This document shows positions 1 to 8,608 of a DNA stretch of 64,000 nucleotides, piece after piece (position 1 is the first letter of the stretch; every line of letters starts with the position of its first letter). The DNA lies in the NCBI RefSeq assembly GCF_035117555.1, contig NZ_JAYKPK010000008.1, positions 124,001 to 188,000 of the forward strand, in the 5' to 3' direction. This DNA is from Yoonia sp035117555 (GTDB lineage: Bacteria; Pseudomonadota; Alphaproteobacteria; Rhodobacterales; Rhodobacteraceae). The notes beneath the pieces are model-generated. The model was not told where the DNA came from. It was given only the letters and a program-made list of their open reading frames with translations, and did not search any database. The translations under genes and the position numbers were made by a program.

Positions 1-214
1 CTGGATCACCCTGCCTGCCCATATCGACGGCGCGGAACTGTTGGCGAAATCGCTGCAAAGCGCGCGCGTCGCCTTTGTGCCGGGCCGCGCGTTTCATGCG
101 GACGGATCGGGCGGCAACACGATCCGTTTGAGTTTTTCACTGGCGGATGAAGCGACGATTGACGCGGGCGTCAGCCGGTTGGGCGCATTGTTGCGCCCTT
201 ACATATTGGGGTAA
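1..214 (+). CDS. PLP-dependent aminotransferase, C-terminal end only
   Basis: The reading frame is open from base 2 to a TAA at 212-214 and encodes the last 70 residues of a protein whose start lies left of the window. The piece contains FVPGRAFHADG followed by NTIRLSFSLA, the pattern near the C-terminus of fold-type I aminotransferases (class I/II, 2-aminoadipate or MocR-like group), where the arginine of the IRLSFS segment binds the substrate carboxylate. Substrate cannot be judged from the fragment. It is convergent with the ETF-quinone oxidoreductase gene and overlaps its 3' end by 16 bases. Confidence 0.7.
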   Translation, partial: WITLPAHIDGAELLAKSLQSARVAFVPGRAFHADGSGGNTIRLSFSLADEATIDAGVSRLGALLRPYILG

Positions 215-1845
215 TTTGGCCCGTCGCCGCCCTGCGGGACGGTCCAGACGATGTTCTGGCTGGGGTCCTTGATATCGCAGGTCTTGCAATGCACGCAGTT
301 CTGGAAATTGATCTGGAACTTCGTGTCATCGCCGGTGCCGACGAATTCATAGACAGCCGCCGGGCAATAGCGCGCCGACGGCCCCGCATATGTCGGCAGG
401 TTGACCTGCACCGGGATATCGGGGTCAATCAGGCGCAGATGCGAGGGCTGGCTTTCTTCGTGATTGGTAAAGCTGAAGGCGACATTGGTCAGCCGTTCGA
501 AGGATAGCTTGCCATCCGGTTTGGGATAGGTGATCGGCTTGTGCTTATCCGCCGGTTCGGTCGCCAAAGCATCGGATTTGCCATGTTTGAGAGTCCCGAG
601 AATCCCGATCCCCAGCGTGTTCATCCACATATCCGCGCCGCCGATCCCGAGCGAGGCAAGCAAACCGTATTTCGACCACAAAGGTTTGACATTGCGGACC
701 TTTTTCAGATCGCGGCCAATCTCGCCCTTGCGGACCTCGGCGTTGTAATCGGCCAGTTCATCGCCGCTGCGACCGGCTTTGATCGCCTCTGCCGCAGCCT
801 CTGCTGCCGCGATGCCCGACAGCATGGCGTTATGGTTGCCCTTGATGCGCGGCACGTTGACCATGCCAGCCGCACAGCCCAGCAACGCGCCGCCGGGAAA
901 GGCGAGTTGCGGCATTGACTGGAAGCCACCTTCGCTGATCGCGCGCGCGCCGTAAGCGACGCGTTTGCCGCCTTTCAGCAGTTCGGCCACCATCGGGTGA
1001 TGCTTGAATCGCTGGAATTCCATGTAAGGAAAGACATGCGGATTCTTGTAGTTCAGGTGGACGACAAAGCCGACATAGACCTGATTGTTATCAAGGTGAT
1101 AGATGAAGGACCCGCCACCTGCATTGCTGTCCAGCGGCCAGCCCATGGTATGGGTGACGGTGCCTTCCTTGTGCTTTTCTGGATCAATCTCCCAGATTTC
1201 CTTCATGCCGAGGCCGTATTTCTGCACGTCGGATTTCGCGTCCAGCGCATATTTCGCGATCACCTGTTTGGACAGCGACCCGCGCACACCTTCGCCCAGA
1301 AACACATATTTGCCGTGCAATTCCATACCGGGTTCATAGCTGGGGCCTTGGGTGCCATCGGGATTCTTGCCGAATTCACCGGCGACGACGCCTTTGACCT
1401 CGCCACCCGCGCCATAGACGATTTCGGAACAGGACATGCCGGGGAAAATCTCGACCCCCAGTTCCTCAGCCTGTTCGGCCATCCAGCGGCAGAGATTGCC
1501 CATCGAGACGATGTAATTGCCGTGGTTGTTCATCAGCGGCGGCATGGCGAAATTCGGGATGCGGATTTTGCCCGCTTCACCCAGCATGTAGAAATGATCC
1601 TGCGTGACCGGCACATTCACCGGCGCGCCTTTGTCTTTCCAATCGGGGATCAGCTTGTTCAGGCCGACAGGGTCCAGCACAGCACCCGACAGGATATGCG
1701 CGCCGACCTCTGATCCTTTTTCCAGGACAACAACGCTCAGATCCGCATCAAGCTGTTTCAGTCGGATCGCAGCGGACAGACCGGCAGGGCCAGCCCCCAC
1801 GATCACCACATCATATTCCATCGCTTCGCGTTCGATCTGGGCCAT
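199..1845 (-). CDS. Electron transfer flavoprotein-ubiquinone oxidoreductase
   Basis: 548-residue membrane-associated flavoprotein that passes electrons from reduced ETF (fed by acyl-CoA and dimethylglycine-type dehydrogenases) to ubiquinone. Near the N-terminus is the FAD-binding VVIVGAGPAGLSAA. Near the C-terminus is a 4Fe-4S ferredoxin-like segment with RYCPAAVYEF and then CVHCKTCDIK, supplying four cysteines. Length is normal for the family. I chose the ATG at 1845, which gives MAQIEREAMEYD and has AAAGGA seven bases upstream; a longer frame to 1899 has no better signal. It would serve the acyl-CoA dehydrogenase encoded at 29-30.7 kb. Confidence 0.95.
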   Translation of the reverse strand: MAQIEREAMEYDVVIVGAGPAGLSAAIRLKQLDADLSVVVLEKGSEVGAHILSGAVLDPVGLNKLIPDWKDKGAPVNVPVTQDHFYMLGEAGKIRIPNFAMPPLMNNHGNYIVSMGNLCRWMAEQAEELGVEIFPGMSCSEIVYGAGGEVKGVVAGEFGKNPDGTQGPSYEPGMELHGKYVFLGEGVRGSLSKQVIAKYALDAKSDVQKYGLGMKEIWEIDPEKHKEGTVTHTMGWPLDSNAGGGSFIYHLDNNQVYVGFVVHLNYKNPHVFPYMEFQRFKHHPMVAELLKGGKRVAYGARAISEGGFQSMPQLAFPGGALLGCAAGMVNVPRIKGNHNAMLSGIAAAEAAAEAIKAGRSGDELADYNAEVRKGEIGRDLKKVRNVKPLWSKYGLLASLGIGGADMWMNTLGIGILGTLKHGKSDALATEPADKHKPITYPKPDGKLSFERLTNVAFSFTNHEESQPSHLRLIDPDIPVQVNLPTYAGPSARYCPAAVYEFVGTGDDTKFQINFQNCVHCKTCDIKDPSQNIVWTVPQGGDGPNYPNM

Positions 1846-1978
1846 ATCACATCCTTTGTTCATCGGGGGCAGGGTCCCCCTTTTATTCTGTTCCTTCAAG
1901 AGTTACTTGATAGCAGGTTCAGCGGCAATCAAGACACGGCGTCAAATCGCGGGCCGCGACATGGGATCGCGGCAGGTC

Positions 1979-2007
1979 TTGACTTTGCCTTGCCCAGATA
2001 GGCTATG
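1979..2007 (+). promoter_or_regulatory. Putative sigma-70 promoter of greA
   Basis: TTGACT at 1979-1984 and GCTATG at 2002-2007 are separated by 17 bases and end 39 bases before the greA ATG. The -35 is close to consensus and the -10 is of the relaxed type common in alphaproteobacteria. It sits in the 201-base divergent gap between the ETF-quinone oxidoreductase gene and greA. No other clear signal was seen in that gap. Confidence 0.45.
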
Positions 2008-2046
2008 AACGTCCGACTGATAATTTTGGCCCGGAGGGCTTGCGAC

Positions 2047-2517
2047 ATGGAAAAGATCCCCCTGACCCGTGCGGGTTTCGACAAACTGGATGCAGAGCTC
2101 AAGCATCTCAAAAGCGTGGAACGCCCGGCTATCATCCGCGCGATTTCCGAGGCTCGCGAGCATGGCGATCTGTCCGAGAATGCGGAATATCATTCCGCCA
2201 AGGAAAAGCAGTCCTTTATCGAGGGCCGCGTGAAGGAATTGGAAGGCGTGATTTCGCTGGCCGAAGTGATCGATCCGTCGAAATTGTCCGGTTCGGTGAA
2301 ATTCGGCGCAACGGTCGTGCTGGTCGATGAAGATACGGACGAGGAAAAGACCTATCAGATCGTCGGCGAATACGAGGCCGACATCGAAAAGGGCAAACTG
2401 AACATGAAATCGCCGCTGTCGCGCGCCTTGATCGGCAAGGATGAAGGCGACAGTATCGAGGTGACGACACCGGGCGGTGCGCGCAGCTATGAGATTTTGA
2501 AGATCACCTATAAATAG
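2047..2517 (+). CDS. greA: Transcription elongation factor GreA
   Basis: 156-residue factor that inserts a coiled coil into the RNA polymerase secondary channel and stimulates cleavage of backtracked RNA. The N-terminal coiled coil (about residues 1-75) carries the acidic tip HGDLSENAEY, whose Asp and Glu position the catalytic metal. The C-terminal half is the FKBP-like domain ending in GARSYEILKI. The ATG at 2047 gives MEKIPLTRAGF, the usual GreA start, with GGAGG nine bases upstream; an upstream in-frame ATG at 2005 lies within the promoter and is unlikely. It heads a co-directional run that reaches zapE. Confidence 0.97.
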   Translation: MEKIPLTRAGFDKLDAELKHLKSVERPAIIRAISEAREHGDLSENAEYHSAKEKQSFIEGRVKELEGVISLAEVIDPSKLSGSVKFGATVVLVDEDTDEEKTYQIVGEYEADIEKGKLNMKSPLSRALIGKDEGDSIEVTTPGGARSYEILKITYK

Positions 2518-2531
2518 AAAGCGCTGAACGC

Positions 2532-3431
2532 ATGGCGCAAAGGCCGATCATCGACCAACCGCAAGGGCCGACACAGACTGAAACCGTAGCGATCGTGCTG
2601 TCGGTCCTGTGGGTGATCGCCGTGGCGCTGTTTTTCTGGCTGCGGTCTGCGGATGAAATTGTGGGCGGTCTGCGCCATATCGTGATGCTGTTGGTGATGT
2701 TCGTGCCCGTCGGCATGGCCGGGATCGTGCTGGCCACTGCACGCGCCATGCGGGCGATGGAGGCAGAGATGTCCCGCCTGCAACGGTCGCTTGATGCTTT
2801 GCGCCAGCCCAGTGTCGCGCCGCAGAGCCAACCAGCACAACGTCAGATGACAGCGCCCGCTGCCGCTGCCGTGCGCCCGGCCGCCAAACCCACCGCGCGC
2901 AGCTTGCCCGTCGAACAACCCGCGCTGGCGTTGGGGTCTTTGCCCGAGGATGACAGCCCGCCGATTGCGCGCCCTGATCTGATCCGTGCGTTGAACTTCC
3001 CTGACAGCGAAGACGATGCCGCAGGTTTTTCCGCCCTGCGCCTTGCCCTGCGTGACCGCACTGCGCGGCATCTGGTGCAGGCGAGCCAGGATGTGCTGAC
3101 GCTGTTGTCGCAGGACGGCATCTATATGGACGATCTGCGCCCCGATACGCCCGATGCCGATCTGTGGCGTCGCTTTGCCAAAGGGGAGCGTGGGCATGGG
3201 ATGCAGGCCGTCGGTGCCGTGCGTGAAGAGGCGGCTTTGGCCATCGCGACGGCAAGGATGCGTGAAGACACCGTGTTCCGTGATGCAGTGCATCATTTCC
3301 TGCGCCGTTTCGATCTGATCCTTGCGGGGTTCGAGGAACAAGCGAAAGATGCGGACTTGATGGCGCTGGCGGAAACCCGCACCGCGCGCGCCTTTATGCT
3401 GCTGGGCCGGGCCAGCCGGATCTTCGACTAG
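2532..3431 (+). CDS. Membrane-anchored protein of unknown function
   Basis: 299 residues. Two hydrophobic segments near the N-terminus (about residues 18-38 and 46-68) form a hairpin. A short amphipathic or coiled stretch (RAMRAMEAEMSRLQRSL) follows, then a Gln/Pro/Ala-rich linker to about residue 140, then a soluble, mostly helical C-terminal domain. I recognise no catalytic motif. It starts 14 bases after greA and ends 4 bases before the AEC transporter gene, so it is probably co-transcribed. The layout of hairpin, disordered linker and helical domain suggests an inner-membrane scaffold or regulatory protein, but that is a guess from composition only. Confidence 0.75.
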   Translation: MAQRPIIDQPQGPTQTETVAIVLSVLWVIAVALFFWLRSADEIVGGLRHIVMLLVMFVPVGMAGIVLATARAMRAMEAEMSRLQRSLDALRQPSVAPQSQPAQRQMTAPAAAAVRPAAKPTARSLPVEQPALALGSLPEDDSPPIARPDLIRALNFPDSEDDAAGFSALRLALRDRTARHLVQASQDVLTLLSQDGIYMDDLRPDTPDADLWRRFAKGERGHGMQAVGAVREEAALAIATARMREDTVFRDAVHHFLRRFDLILAGFEEQAKDADLMALAETRTARAFMLLGRASRIFD

Positions 3432-3435
3432 CGGC

Positions 3436-4371
3436 ATGTGGGATATCTTTCTCAAGACCCTGCCGTTTTTCATGCTGATCGCGCTGGGCTATGGGTCTGG
3501 CCGGACAAAGTTCTTTTCGGCAGAGGCAACCGCCTATCTGACCAAATTCGTCTTCTACTTTGCCCTGTCGGCGATGCTGTTCCGGTTTTCGGCCAATCTG
3601 TCGCTTGACGCGATATTGGACTGGCAATTTGTCTTTGCCTATCTGGCCGGGACGGCTGTGATCTACATCCTCGCCACGCTTGTTGCCCTGCGCCGCAACC
3701 GCCCGATGACCGAAGCCGCAGTCGAGGCGCAATGCGCGGTGATCGGCAATGTCGGTTTTCTGGGTATCCCGATGCTGGTGCTGTTGCTGGGTGAACCTGC
3801 GATTGGCCCGATCATGCTGGTGCTGGCGGTCGATCTGATCGTTTTCGGCAGTTTGATCGTGATCCTGATCACCGGGTCGCGCGATGGACGGATGTCGCCC
3901 CTGATCCTGCTGACGGTGCTGAAAGGCTTGATCAAGAACCCGATGATCGTGTCGATCACTTTGGGGCTGCTGGTCTCGGGTTTTGGTCTCACGGTGCCAG
4001 TGCCGATCAATGATTTCATGGTCTTGCTGGGGGCTGCGGCGACACCCGGCGCGCTGTTTGCCATTGGCGCATCGCTCGCGAATAAATCCGCCGAACGCAT
4101 TGCGGTCGCAGGCTGGCTGACATTCTGCAAGCTGATCCTGCATCCGGCGGCGGTGGCCATCGCGGCACTTATGGTGTTTACAGTCGATCCTTATGCTGCC
4201 GGTGTGATGATCGCTGCTGCGGCGCTGCCGGTGGCGGGGAATGTGTTCATTCTGGCGCAGCATTACGGGGTCGCACCGGCGCGCGTCTCTGCCTCGATCC
4301 TGCTGTCGACGGCGGGCAGCGTGGTGACATTATCATTGGTCATCGGCTGGGTGACCGGGTTTATGGGATAG
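3436..4371 (+). CDS. AEC-family (auxin efflux carrier-like) transporter
   Basis: 311-residue integral membrane protein with about ten hydrophobic segments in two halves. An NVGFLGIPML segment sits after the fourth helix and an AGNVFILAQHYGV segment near the end; both match the conserved Asn/Gly-rich re-entrant motifs of the AEC/malonate-carrier family. Members export or import small organic acids; the substrate here is unknown. It lies 4 bases after the preceding gene and 5 bases before the S-formylglutathione hydrolase gene, suggesting an operon, although a link to formaldehyde metabolism is not proven. Confidence 0.85.
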   Translation: MWDIFLKTLPFFMLIALGYGSGRTKFFSAEATAYLTKFVFYFALSAMLFRFSANLSLDAILDWQFVFAYLAGTAVIYILATLVALRRNRPMTEAAVEAQCAVIGNVGFLGIPMLVLLLGEPAIGPIMLVLAVDLIVFGSLIVILITGSRDGRMSPLILLTVLKGLIKNPMIVSITLGLLVSGFGLTVPVPINDFMVLLGAAATPGALFAIGASLANKSAERIAVAGWLTFCKLILHPAAVAIAALMVFTVDPYAAGVMIAAAALPVAGNVFILAQHYGVAPARVSASILLSTAGSVVTLSLVIGWVTGFMG

Positions 4372-4376
4372 AAAAG

Positions 4377-5207
4377 ATGAAAACACTTTCGGAAAACCGC
4401 TGCTTTGGTGGCACACAGGGCGTCTATAGCCACGCGTCAGAGGCTTGCGGGGTCGAGATGACCTTTGGCCTGTTCCTGCCGGAGGAAGCCATTGATGGCC
4501 CGGTGCCGGTCCTGTGGTTCCTGTCGGGCCTGACCTGCACCCATGAAAACGCGATGATCAAGGCGGGCCTGCAAGGCTGGGCCGCGGAACAAGGCATCGC
4601 GGTCGTGTTCCCCGACACATCGCCCCGCGGGGAAGGTGTGGCCGATGACGACGCCTTTGATCTGGGGCAGGGTGCTGGTTTCTATGTCAATGCGACGCAA
4701 GACCCCTGGGCCAAGCATTTCCAGATGTGGGATTATGTCAGCCGCGAATTGCCCGATCTTCTGGCGGCAAATTTCGCGCTGGACATGGACCGGCAAGCGA
4801 TCACCGGCCATTCGATGGGCGGGCATGGTGCGCTGACCCTCGCGATGGGCTTGCCGGGACGGTTCCGGTCCGTGTCGGCCTTTGCCCCGATCTGCCATCC
4901 GACGCAGAGCGATTGGGGACGCAAGCAATTCACTGCCTATCTGGGCGCGGATGAGGCGACATGGGCCGCCCATGACGCGACATTGTTGATGAAGGACAAG
5001 GGTTTCGACGGCCCGGTCCTGATCGACACCGGCACGGCGGATCAGTTTAGCGATCTCTTGGGCACCGAACATCTGGCCGCTGCGATGGCCGCGCGCCGGC
5101 AGGACGGGGTGTTGCGCCTGCAAAAGGGCTATGACCATTCCTATTTCTTCATCGCGACCTTCATGGAAGATCATGTCGATTTCCATGCGCAGGCGCTTTA
5201 CAGATGA
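4377..5207 (+). CDS. fghA: S-formylglutathione hydrolase
   Basis: 276-residue serine esterase of the alpha/beta-hydrolase fold (esterase D family). It hydrolyses S-formylglutathione to formate and glutathione, the second step of glutathione-linked formaldehyde oxidation. The nucleophile elbow is GHSMGGHGAL near residue 147. The family segment LSGLTCTHENAM lies near residue 50, and the C-terminal GYDHSYFFI contains the catalytic His. The length equals that of well-known members. Its partner, glutathione-dependent formaldehyde dehydrogenase, is encoded about 9 kb away at 14501, and glutathione synthesis (gshA) is at 39.4 kb. Its stop overlaps the next start (ATGA). Confidence 0.95.
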   Translation: MKTLSENRCFGGTQGVYSHASEACGVEMTFGLFLPEEAIDGPVPVLWFLSGLTCTHENAMIKAGLQGWAAEQGIAVVFPDTSPRGEGVADDDAFDLGQGAGFYVNATQDPWAKHFQMWDYVSRELPDLLAANFALDMDRQAITGHSMGGHGALTLAMGLPGRFRSVSAFAPICHPTQSDWGRKQFTAYLGADEATWAAHDATLLMKDKGFDGPVLIDTGTADQFSDLLGTEHLAAAMAARRQDGVLRLQKGYDHSYFFIATFMEDHVDFHAQALYR

Positions 5208-5650
5208 TATACGTCGATGCCGACGCCTGTCCGGTCAAGGCAGAGGTGGAACGTGTCGGCACCCGGCATGGGCTGAAAATGTTTGTGGTCTCGAACGGCG
5301 GTATCCGGCCTTCGCCCAATCCTTTGGTCGAAACTGTGGTTGTGCCGGATGGCCCCGATATCGCCGATATCTGGATCGCGGATCGCGCGACCAAGGGTGA
5401 TGTGGTGATTACCGGCGATATCCCTTTGGCCGCGCGTTGCATTGAAAACGGCGCTTTGGTGCTGAAACATAATGGCGAGGCGCTGACGCAGGCCAATATC
5501 GGCAATGTGCTGGCGACCCGCGATCTGATGGCCGATATGCGCGCTGCTGATCCGTTCCGGCAAGGTGGCGGCAAACCGTTCAGCAAGGCGGACCGCGCGC
5601 GGTTTCTGGATGCTTTGGAACGTATGGTGCGCGCGGCGGCGCGGGTTTAG
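5204..5650 (+). CDS. YaiI/YqxD (UPF0178) family protein
   Basis: 148 residues. It begins MIYVDADACPVKAEV, the signature of the UPF0178 (DUF188) family, and continues with DIWIADRATKGDVVITGDIPLA, where conserved Asp residues suggest a PIN-like metal-dependent nuclease fold. The biochemical role of the family is not established. The ATG overlaps the stop of fghA (ATGA), so translation is probably coupled. Confidence 0.88.
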   Translation: MIYVDADACPVKAEVERVGTRHGLKMFVVSNGGIRPSPNPLVETVVVPDGPDIADIWIADRATKGDVVITGDIPLAARCIENGALVLKHNGEALTQANIGNVLATRDLMADMRAADPFRQGGGKPFSKADRARFLDALERMVRAAARV

Positions 5651-5662
5651 AAAGGAAAGATC

Positions 5663-6286
5663 ATGTCAGAGGTCAAAGCGGTGGTGTTCGATATCGGCAA
5701 TGTGCTGATCGAATGGCAACCGGAACGGTTTTTCGACAGCGTGATCGGGCCGGAACGGCGGACCGCGATGTTTGCCGCAATCGACCTGCATGGGATCAAT
5801 GACGCGGTGGATCGTGGAGCCAATTTCCGCGACACGATCTATGCTGCCGCTGACGCCAACCCCGATTGGCGGGGTGAGGTCCAGATGTGGCACGACCGCT
5901 GGATCGACATGGCGGCCCCCGCTATCGACCATTCCGTGCGGCTGCTGCGCGCCTTGCGCGCCAAAGGCGTGCCGGTCTTCGCGCTGACCAATTTCGGCAT
6001 TCAGACCTTTGAGATTGCGGAACCAGTCTATCCGTTTCTGGGGGAATTTGATCGGCGCTATATCTCTGGCCATATGGGTGTGATCAAACCGGATGCGCAG
6101 ATTTATCAGATGGTGGAGGAGGATTGCGGGGTGGAGCCTTCTGCCCTGTTGTTCACGGATGACCGGATCGACAATATCAATCAGGCCGCATCACGTGGCT
6201 GGCAGACCCATTTGTTCGAAGGACCGCAGGGTTGGGCCGACAGGCTGGTCGCCGCAGGTCTGCTGACCGGGGTTGAGGCGCAATGA
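5663..6286 (+). CDS. HAD-superfamily hydrolase, subfamily IA (YihX-like)
   Basis: 207-residue phosphatase-like protein. Motif I is VVFDIGNVLIEW with the nucleophilic Asp; motif II lies in VFALTNFG; the Lys of motif III is in MGVIKPDAQIY; motif IV is LLFTDDRIDNI. This arrangement matches small HAD-IA phosphatases such as YihX, which act on sugar or nucleotide phosphates; the substrate here is not deducible. AAGGAAAG precedes the start. Its 3' end overlaps the next gene by 4 bases. Confidence 0.88.
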   Translation: MSEVKAVVFDIGNVLIEWQPERFFDSVIGPERRTAMFAAIDLHGINDAVDRGANFRDTIYAAADANPDWRGEVQMWHDRWIDMAAPAIDHSVRLLRALRAKGVPVFALTNFGIQTFEIAEPVYPFLGEFDRRYISGHMGVIKPDAQIYQMVEEDCGVEPSALLFTDDRIDNINQAASRGWQTHLFEGPQGWADRLVAAGLLTGVEAQ

Positions 6287-7194
6287 CGCAAGTCATCCCC
6301 TTTGATCAGGCCGATGCCATGCTGGACTGGTTGGCACTGAGTGATGCTTTGGCCGCCGGGCATGCCGGGCCAAAGGCAGAGGTGGCGGATGTGTTTCTGT
6401 ATCAGGGCGACAATACGTTGCTGAACCGCTCCGCATGGATCGCGGGGCTGGGGTTGGCGGTGAAATGTGCCACCATCTTTCCGGGGAACAAGGCGAGCGG
6501 TAAGCCTGCCGTGAATGGCGCGGTCAATCTGTTTTCGCCGCTTGACGGGATGTTGGAGGCGATCGTCGATTTTCATCTGGTCACGAAATGGAAAACCGCT
6601 GGCGACAGCCTGCTTGCCGCGCGCCGTCTGGCGCGGCCTGACAGCCGCAATATCTTGATCGTGGGTGCAGGCATTGTGGGTCAATCTTTGCGGGAAGCCT
6701 ATGCGTCTGCTTTCCCGGATGCGCGGTTCACGGTGTGGAACCGCTCGGCTGCCGGGGCAGAACAGTTCAAGGTGGCTTTCCCCGATGTGACCATCGCTGC
6801 TGATCTGGAACAGGCGGTGCGGAAGGCGGATATCGTGACCTCTGCCACAATGTCCACGGAGCCGCTGATCAAGGGCGATTGGCTGCGCCCCGGCACCCAT
6901 GTTGACTTGATCGGTGCCTATCGCCCGGATATGCGCGAGGTCGATGATGTTGCCTTGCAGAAGGCGCGCATTTTCGTGGATAGCCGCGAGACGGTGACGC
7001 ATCATATCGGCGAGCTGAAAATCCCGATCAGCACCGGCGCGATCAGCGCGGATAATGTGATCGCGGATTATTACGCGCTGGATGATTTCAAACGCCGTGA
7101 TGCCGATGAAATCACATTATTCAAGAACGGCGGCGGCGCGCATCTGGATCTGATGACCTGCCGCTATATTCTGGATGTCTGGCAAGGCAAATGA
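6283..7194 (+). CDS. Ornithine cyclodeaminase / mu-crystallin family protein
   Basis: 303 residues. The N-terminal dimerisation part carries GLAVKCATIFPGN and the central Rossmann domain contains NILIVGAGIVGQSLREAY for NAD(P) binding. It ends with the substrate-side helices seen in ornithine cyclodeaminases, alanine dehydrogenases of the AlaDH/OCD type and ketimine reductases. Such enzymes deaminate or reduce amino acids or cyclic imines; which one applies cannot be settled here. It is linked to both neighbours by ATGA overlaps. Confidence 0.85.
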   Translation: MTQVIPFDQADAMLDWLALSDALAAGHAGPKAEVADVFLYQGDNTLLNRSAWIAGLGLAVKCATIFPGNKASGKPAVNGAVNLFSPLDGMLEAIVDFHLVTKWKTAGDSLLAARRLARPDSRNILIVGAGIVGQSLREAYASAFPDARFTVWNRSAAGAEQFKVAFPDVTIAADLEQAVRKADIVTSATMSTEPLIKGDWLRPGTHVDLIGAYRPDMREVDDVALQKARIFVDSRETVTHHIGELKIPISTGAISADNVIADYYALDDFKRRDADEITLFKNGGGAHLDLMTCRYILDVWQGK

Positions 7195-8252
7195 CATTAC
7201 AAGACGATTACGCCGCCGCCGTCGCGGCGGGCAGACTGACCGCCGATCCGGTGCAGCAAGCCGCCTTGCCGGAACTGGAACGGATCAGGGCGGCGCTGGC
7301 CGTGCCGGTCAAGACCGGGTTTTTCCGCAAGGCGCCGCCGCCGATCATGGGCCTCTATCTGTGGGGCGGGGTCGGGCGTGGCAAATCCATGTTGATGGAT
7401 ATGCTTTATGCGGCGGTCGATGCGCCCAAGGAACGCTGGCATTTCCATGCTTTCATGCAATGGGTTCATGCTGAAATCGCGCTCGCGCGCAAGGATGGTG
7501 TCGATGATGCTATCGCCCCGGTGGCAGCGAAACTGGCAGGCCGCGTGCGGTTTTTGGCTTTTGATGAAATGCAGATCAGCGACATCACCGATGCGATGAT
7601 CGTGGGGCGCTTGTTCACGGCCCTGATCGCCGCCGGTGTTGTTGTGGTGACGACATCAAACCGGCCGCCGGATGACCTGTATCTCAACGGCCTAAATCGG
7701 CAGCATTTTCTGCCGTTTATCGCGTTGGTGAAAGACCGCATGGTCGTGCATGAACTGGCGAGTGCGGTGGATTACCGGCAAGACCGGCTGTCCGGCAGCC
7801 CCAGCTATTTCACGCCGATCAATGCAGATTCGCGTGCGGCGATCACGGCGATATGGGACAGCTTCAGTCAGGGTCAGTCCGAAGCCTTGGTGCTGCATGT
7901 CAAAGGGCGCGAGGTCGTGCTGCCGCATTTTCACAACGGCGTGGCGCGGGCGCGGTTCTATGACCTTTGCGGCAGGCCGCTGGGGGCTGCGGATTATCTC
8001 GCATTGGCCGATGCCGTCCGTGTGCTGATCCTAGAGGATATCCCCGCCCTGTCGCGCAGCAATTTCAACGAGGCGAAACGCTTTGTCACGCTGATTGATT
8101 CGCTTTACGAGGCGAAGGTGCGGCTGATCTGCTCTGCCGCCGCCAGCCCGGAAATGTTGTATCTGGAAGGCGAAGGCACGTTTGAATTTGAACGCACGGC
8201 CAGCCGCTTGCGCGAAATGCAATCGGATGGGTGGGGGCGAGGTCGAGCCTAA
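7191..8252 (+). CDS. zapE: Cell division protein ZapE (AFG1-like ATPase)
   Basis: 353 residues. The Walker A motif is LWGGVGRGKSMLMDML near residues 55-70. Walker B is FLAFDEMQISDITDAM near residue 125, where the DE pair and the following Gln/Asp fit AFG1-type ATPases. A sensor-1-like VVTTSNRPPDDLY follows. The C-terminal half has the family segment ALSRSNFNEAKRFVTLID. In other bacteria ZapE associates with the FtsZ ring at constriction. It is the last gene of the forward run, and a dispersed repeat lies just after its stop. Confidence 0.93.
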   Translation: MTLQDDYAAAVAAGRLTADPVQQAALPELERIRAALAVPVKTGFFRKAPPPIMGLYLWGGVGRGKSMLMDMLYAAVDAPKERWHFHAFMQWVHAEIALARKDGVDDAIAPVAAKLAGRVRFLAFDEMQISDITDAMIVGRLFTALIAAGVVVVTTSNRPPDDLYLNGLNRQHFLPFIALVKDRMVVHELASAVDYRQDRLSGSPSYFTPINADSRAAITAIWDSFSQGQSEALVLHVKGREVVLPHFHNGVARARFYDLCGRPLGAADYLALADAVRVLILEDIPALSRSNFNEAKRFVTLIDSLYEAKVRLICSAAASPEMLYLEGEGTFEFERTASRLREMQSDGWGRGRA

Positions 8253-8262
8253 AAACTTTTAG

Positions 8263-8295
8263 GCCTCCGGCGGGGATATTTATACTCGGACGATG
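8263..8295. repeat. Dispersed gene-end repeat, copy 1
   Basis: Core GCCTCCGGCGGGGATATTTA between the converging 3' ends of zapE and the PII-like gene. Related copies lie at 22161, 40807 and 50634. A short CTCC/GGAG-type inverted repeat followed by TATTT resembles a weak terminator hairpin. Confidence 0.6.
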
Positions 8296-8298
8296 GGG

Positions 8299-8607
8299 TC
8301 AGAAGCGTTCCGCCCGCAGCACCTGCGCATCGGTCACGCTGACCACGCCGATATGTTTTTGTACCACTGCAAAGATGCTGTCGAGCAGAGCGTCCAGCCG
8401 TTCCGGTTTGATCAGGCAGACCACGCTGACCATGCCGGCACGACCGACCTGCCCGTCGCGCGACCAGGGGCCGGACCGGCCGGACCCGCCCAAGACCGGC
8501 AGCACGGTATAGCCGGTGACGCCCGCCGCGGTCAGCGCATCGGTCAGGCGGCGTTCCAAAGGGGCTTCGATCACGATTTCGACGCGTTTGGCGATATGGG
8601 TCTGCAT
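8299..8607 (-). CDS. PII-like protein, SbtB/CPII type
   Basis: 102 residues with a PII-like ferredoxin fold. ITDs are AKRVEIVIEAPLERRLTDAL; the next segment is GVTGYTVLPVLGGSGRSGPW, where GYTV and the Gly-rich T-loop resemble cyanobacterial SbtB and the carboxysome-associated CPII; it ends VVSVTDAQVLRAERF. It lacks the C-terminal Cys-containing loop of cyanobacterial SbtB. Its ATG lies one base beyond the sbtA stop, and the AGGAGG ribosome site is within the end of sbtA, so the two are translationally coupled. SbtB proteins bind adenylates and gate SbtA, so the same regulatory role is inferred here. Confidence 0.82.
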   Translation of the reverse strand: MQTHIAKRVEIVIEAPLERRLTDALTAAGVTGYTVLPVLGGSGRSGPWSRDGQVGRAGMVSVVCLIKPERLDALLDSIFAVVQKHIGVVSVTDAQVLRAERF

Positions 8608-8608
8608 T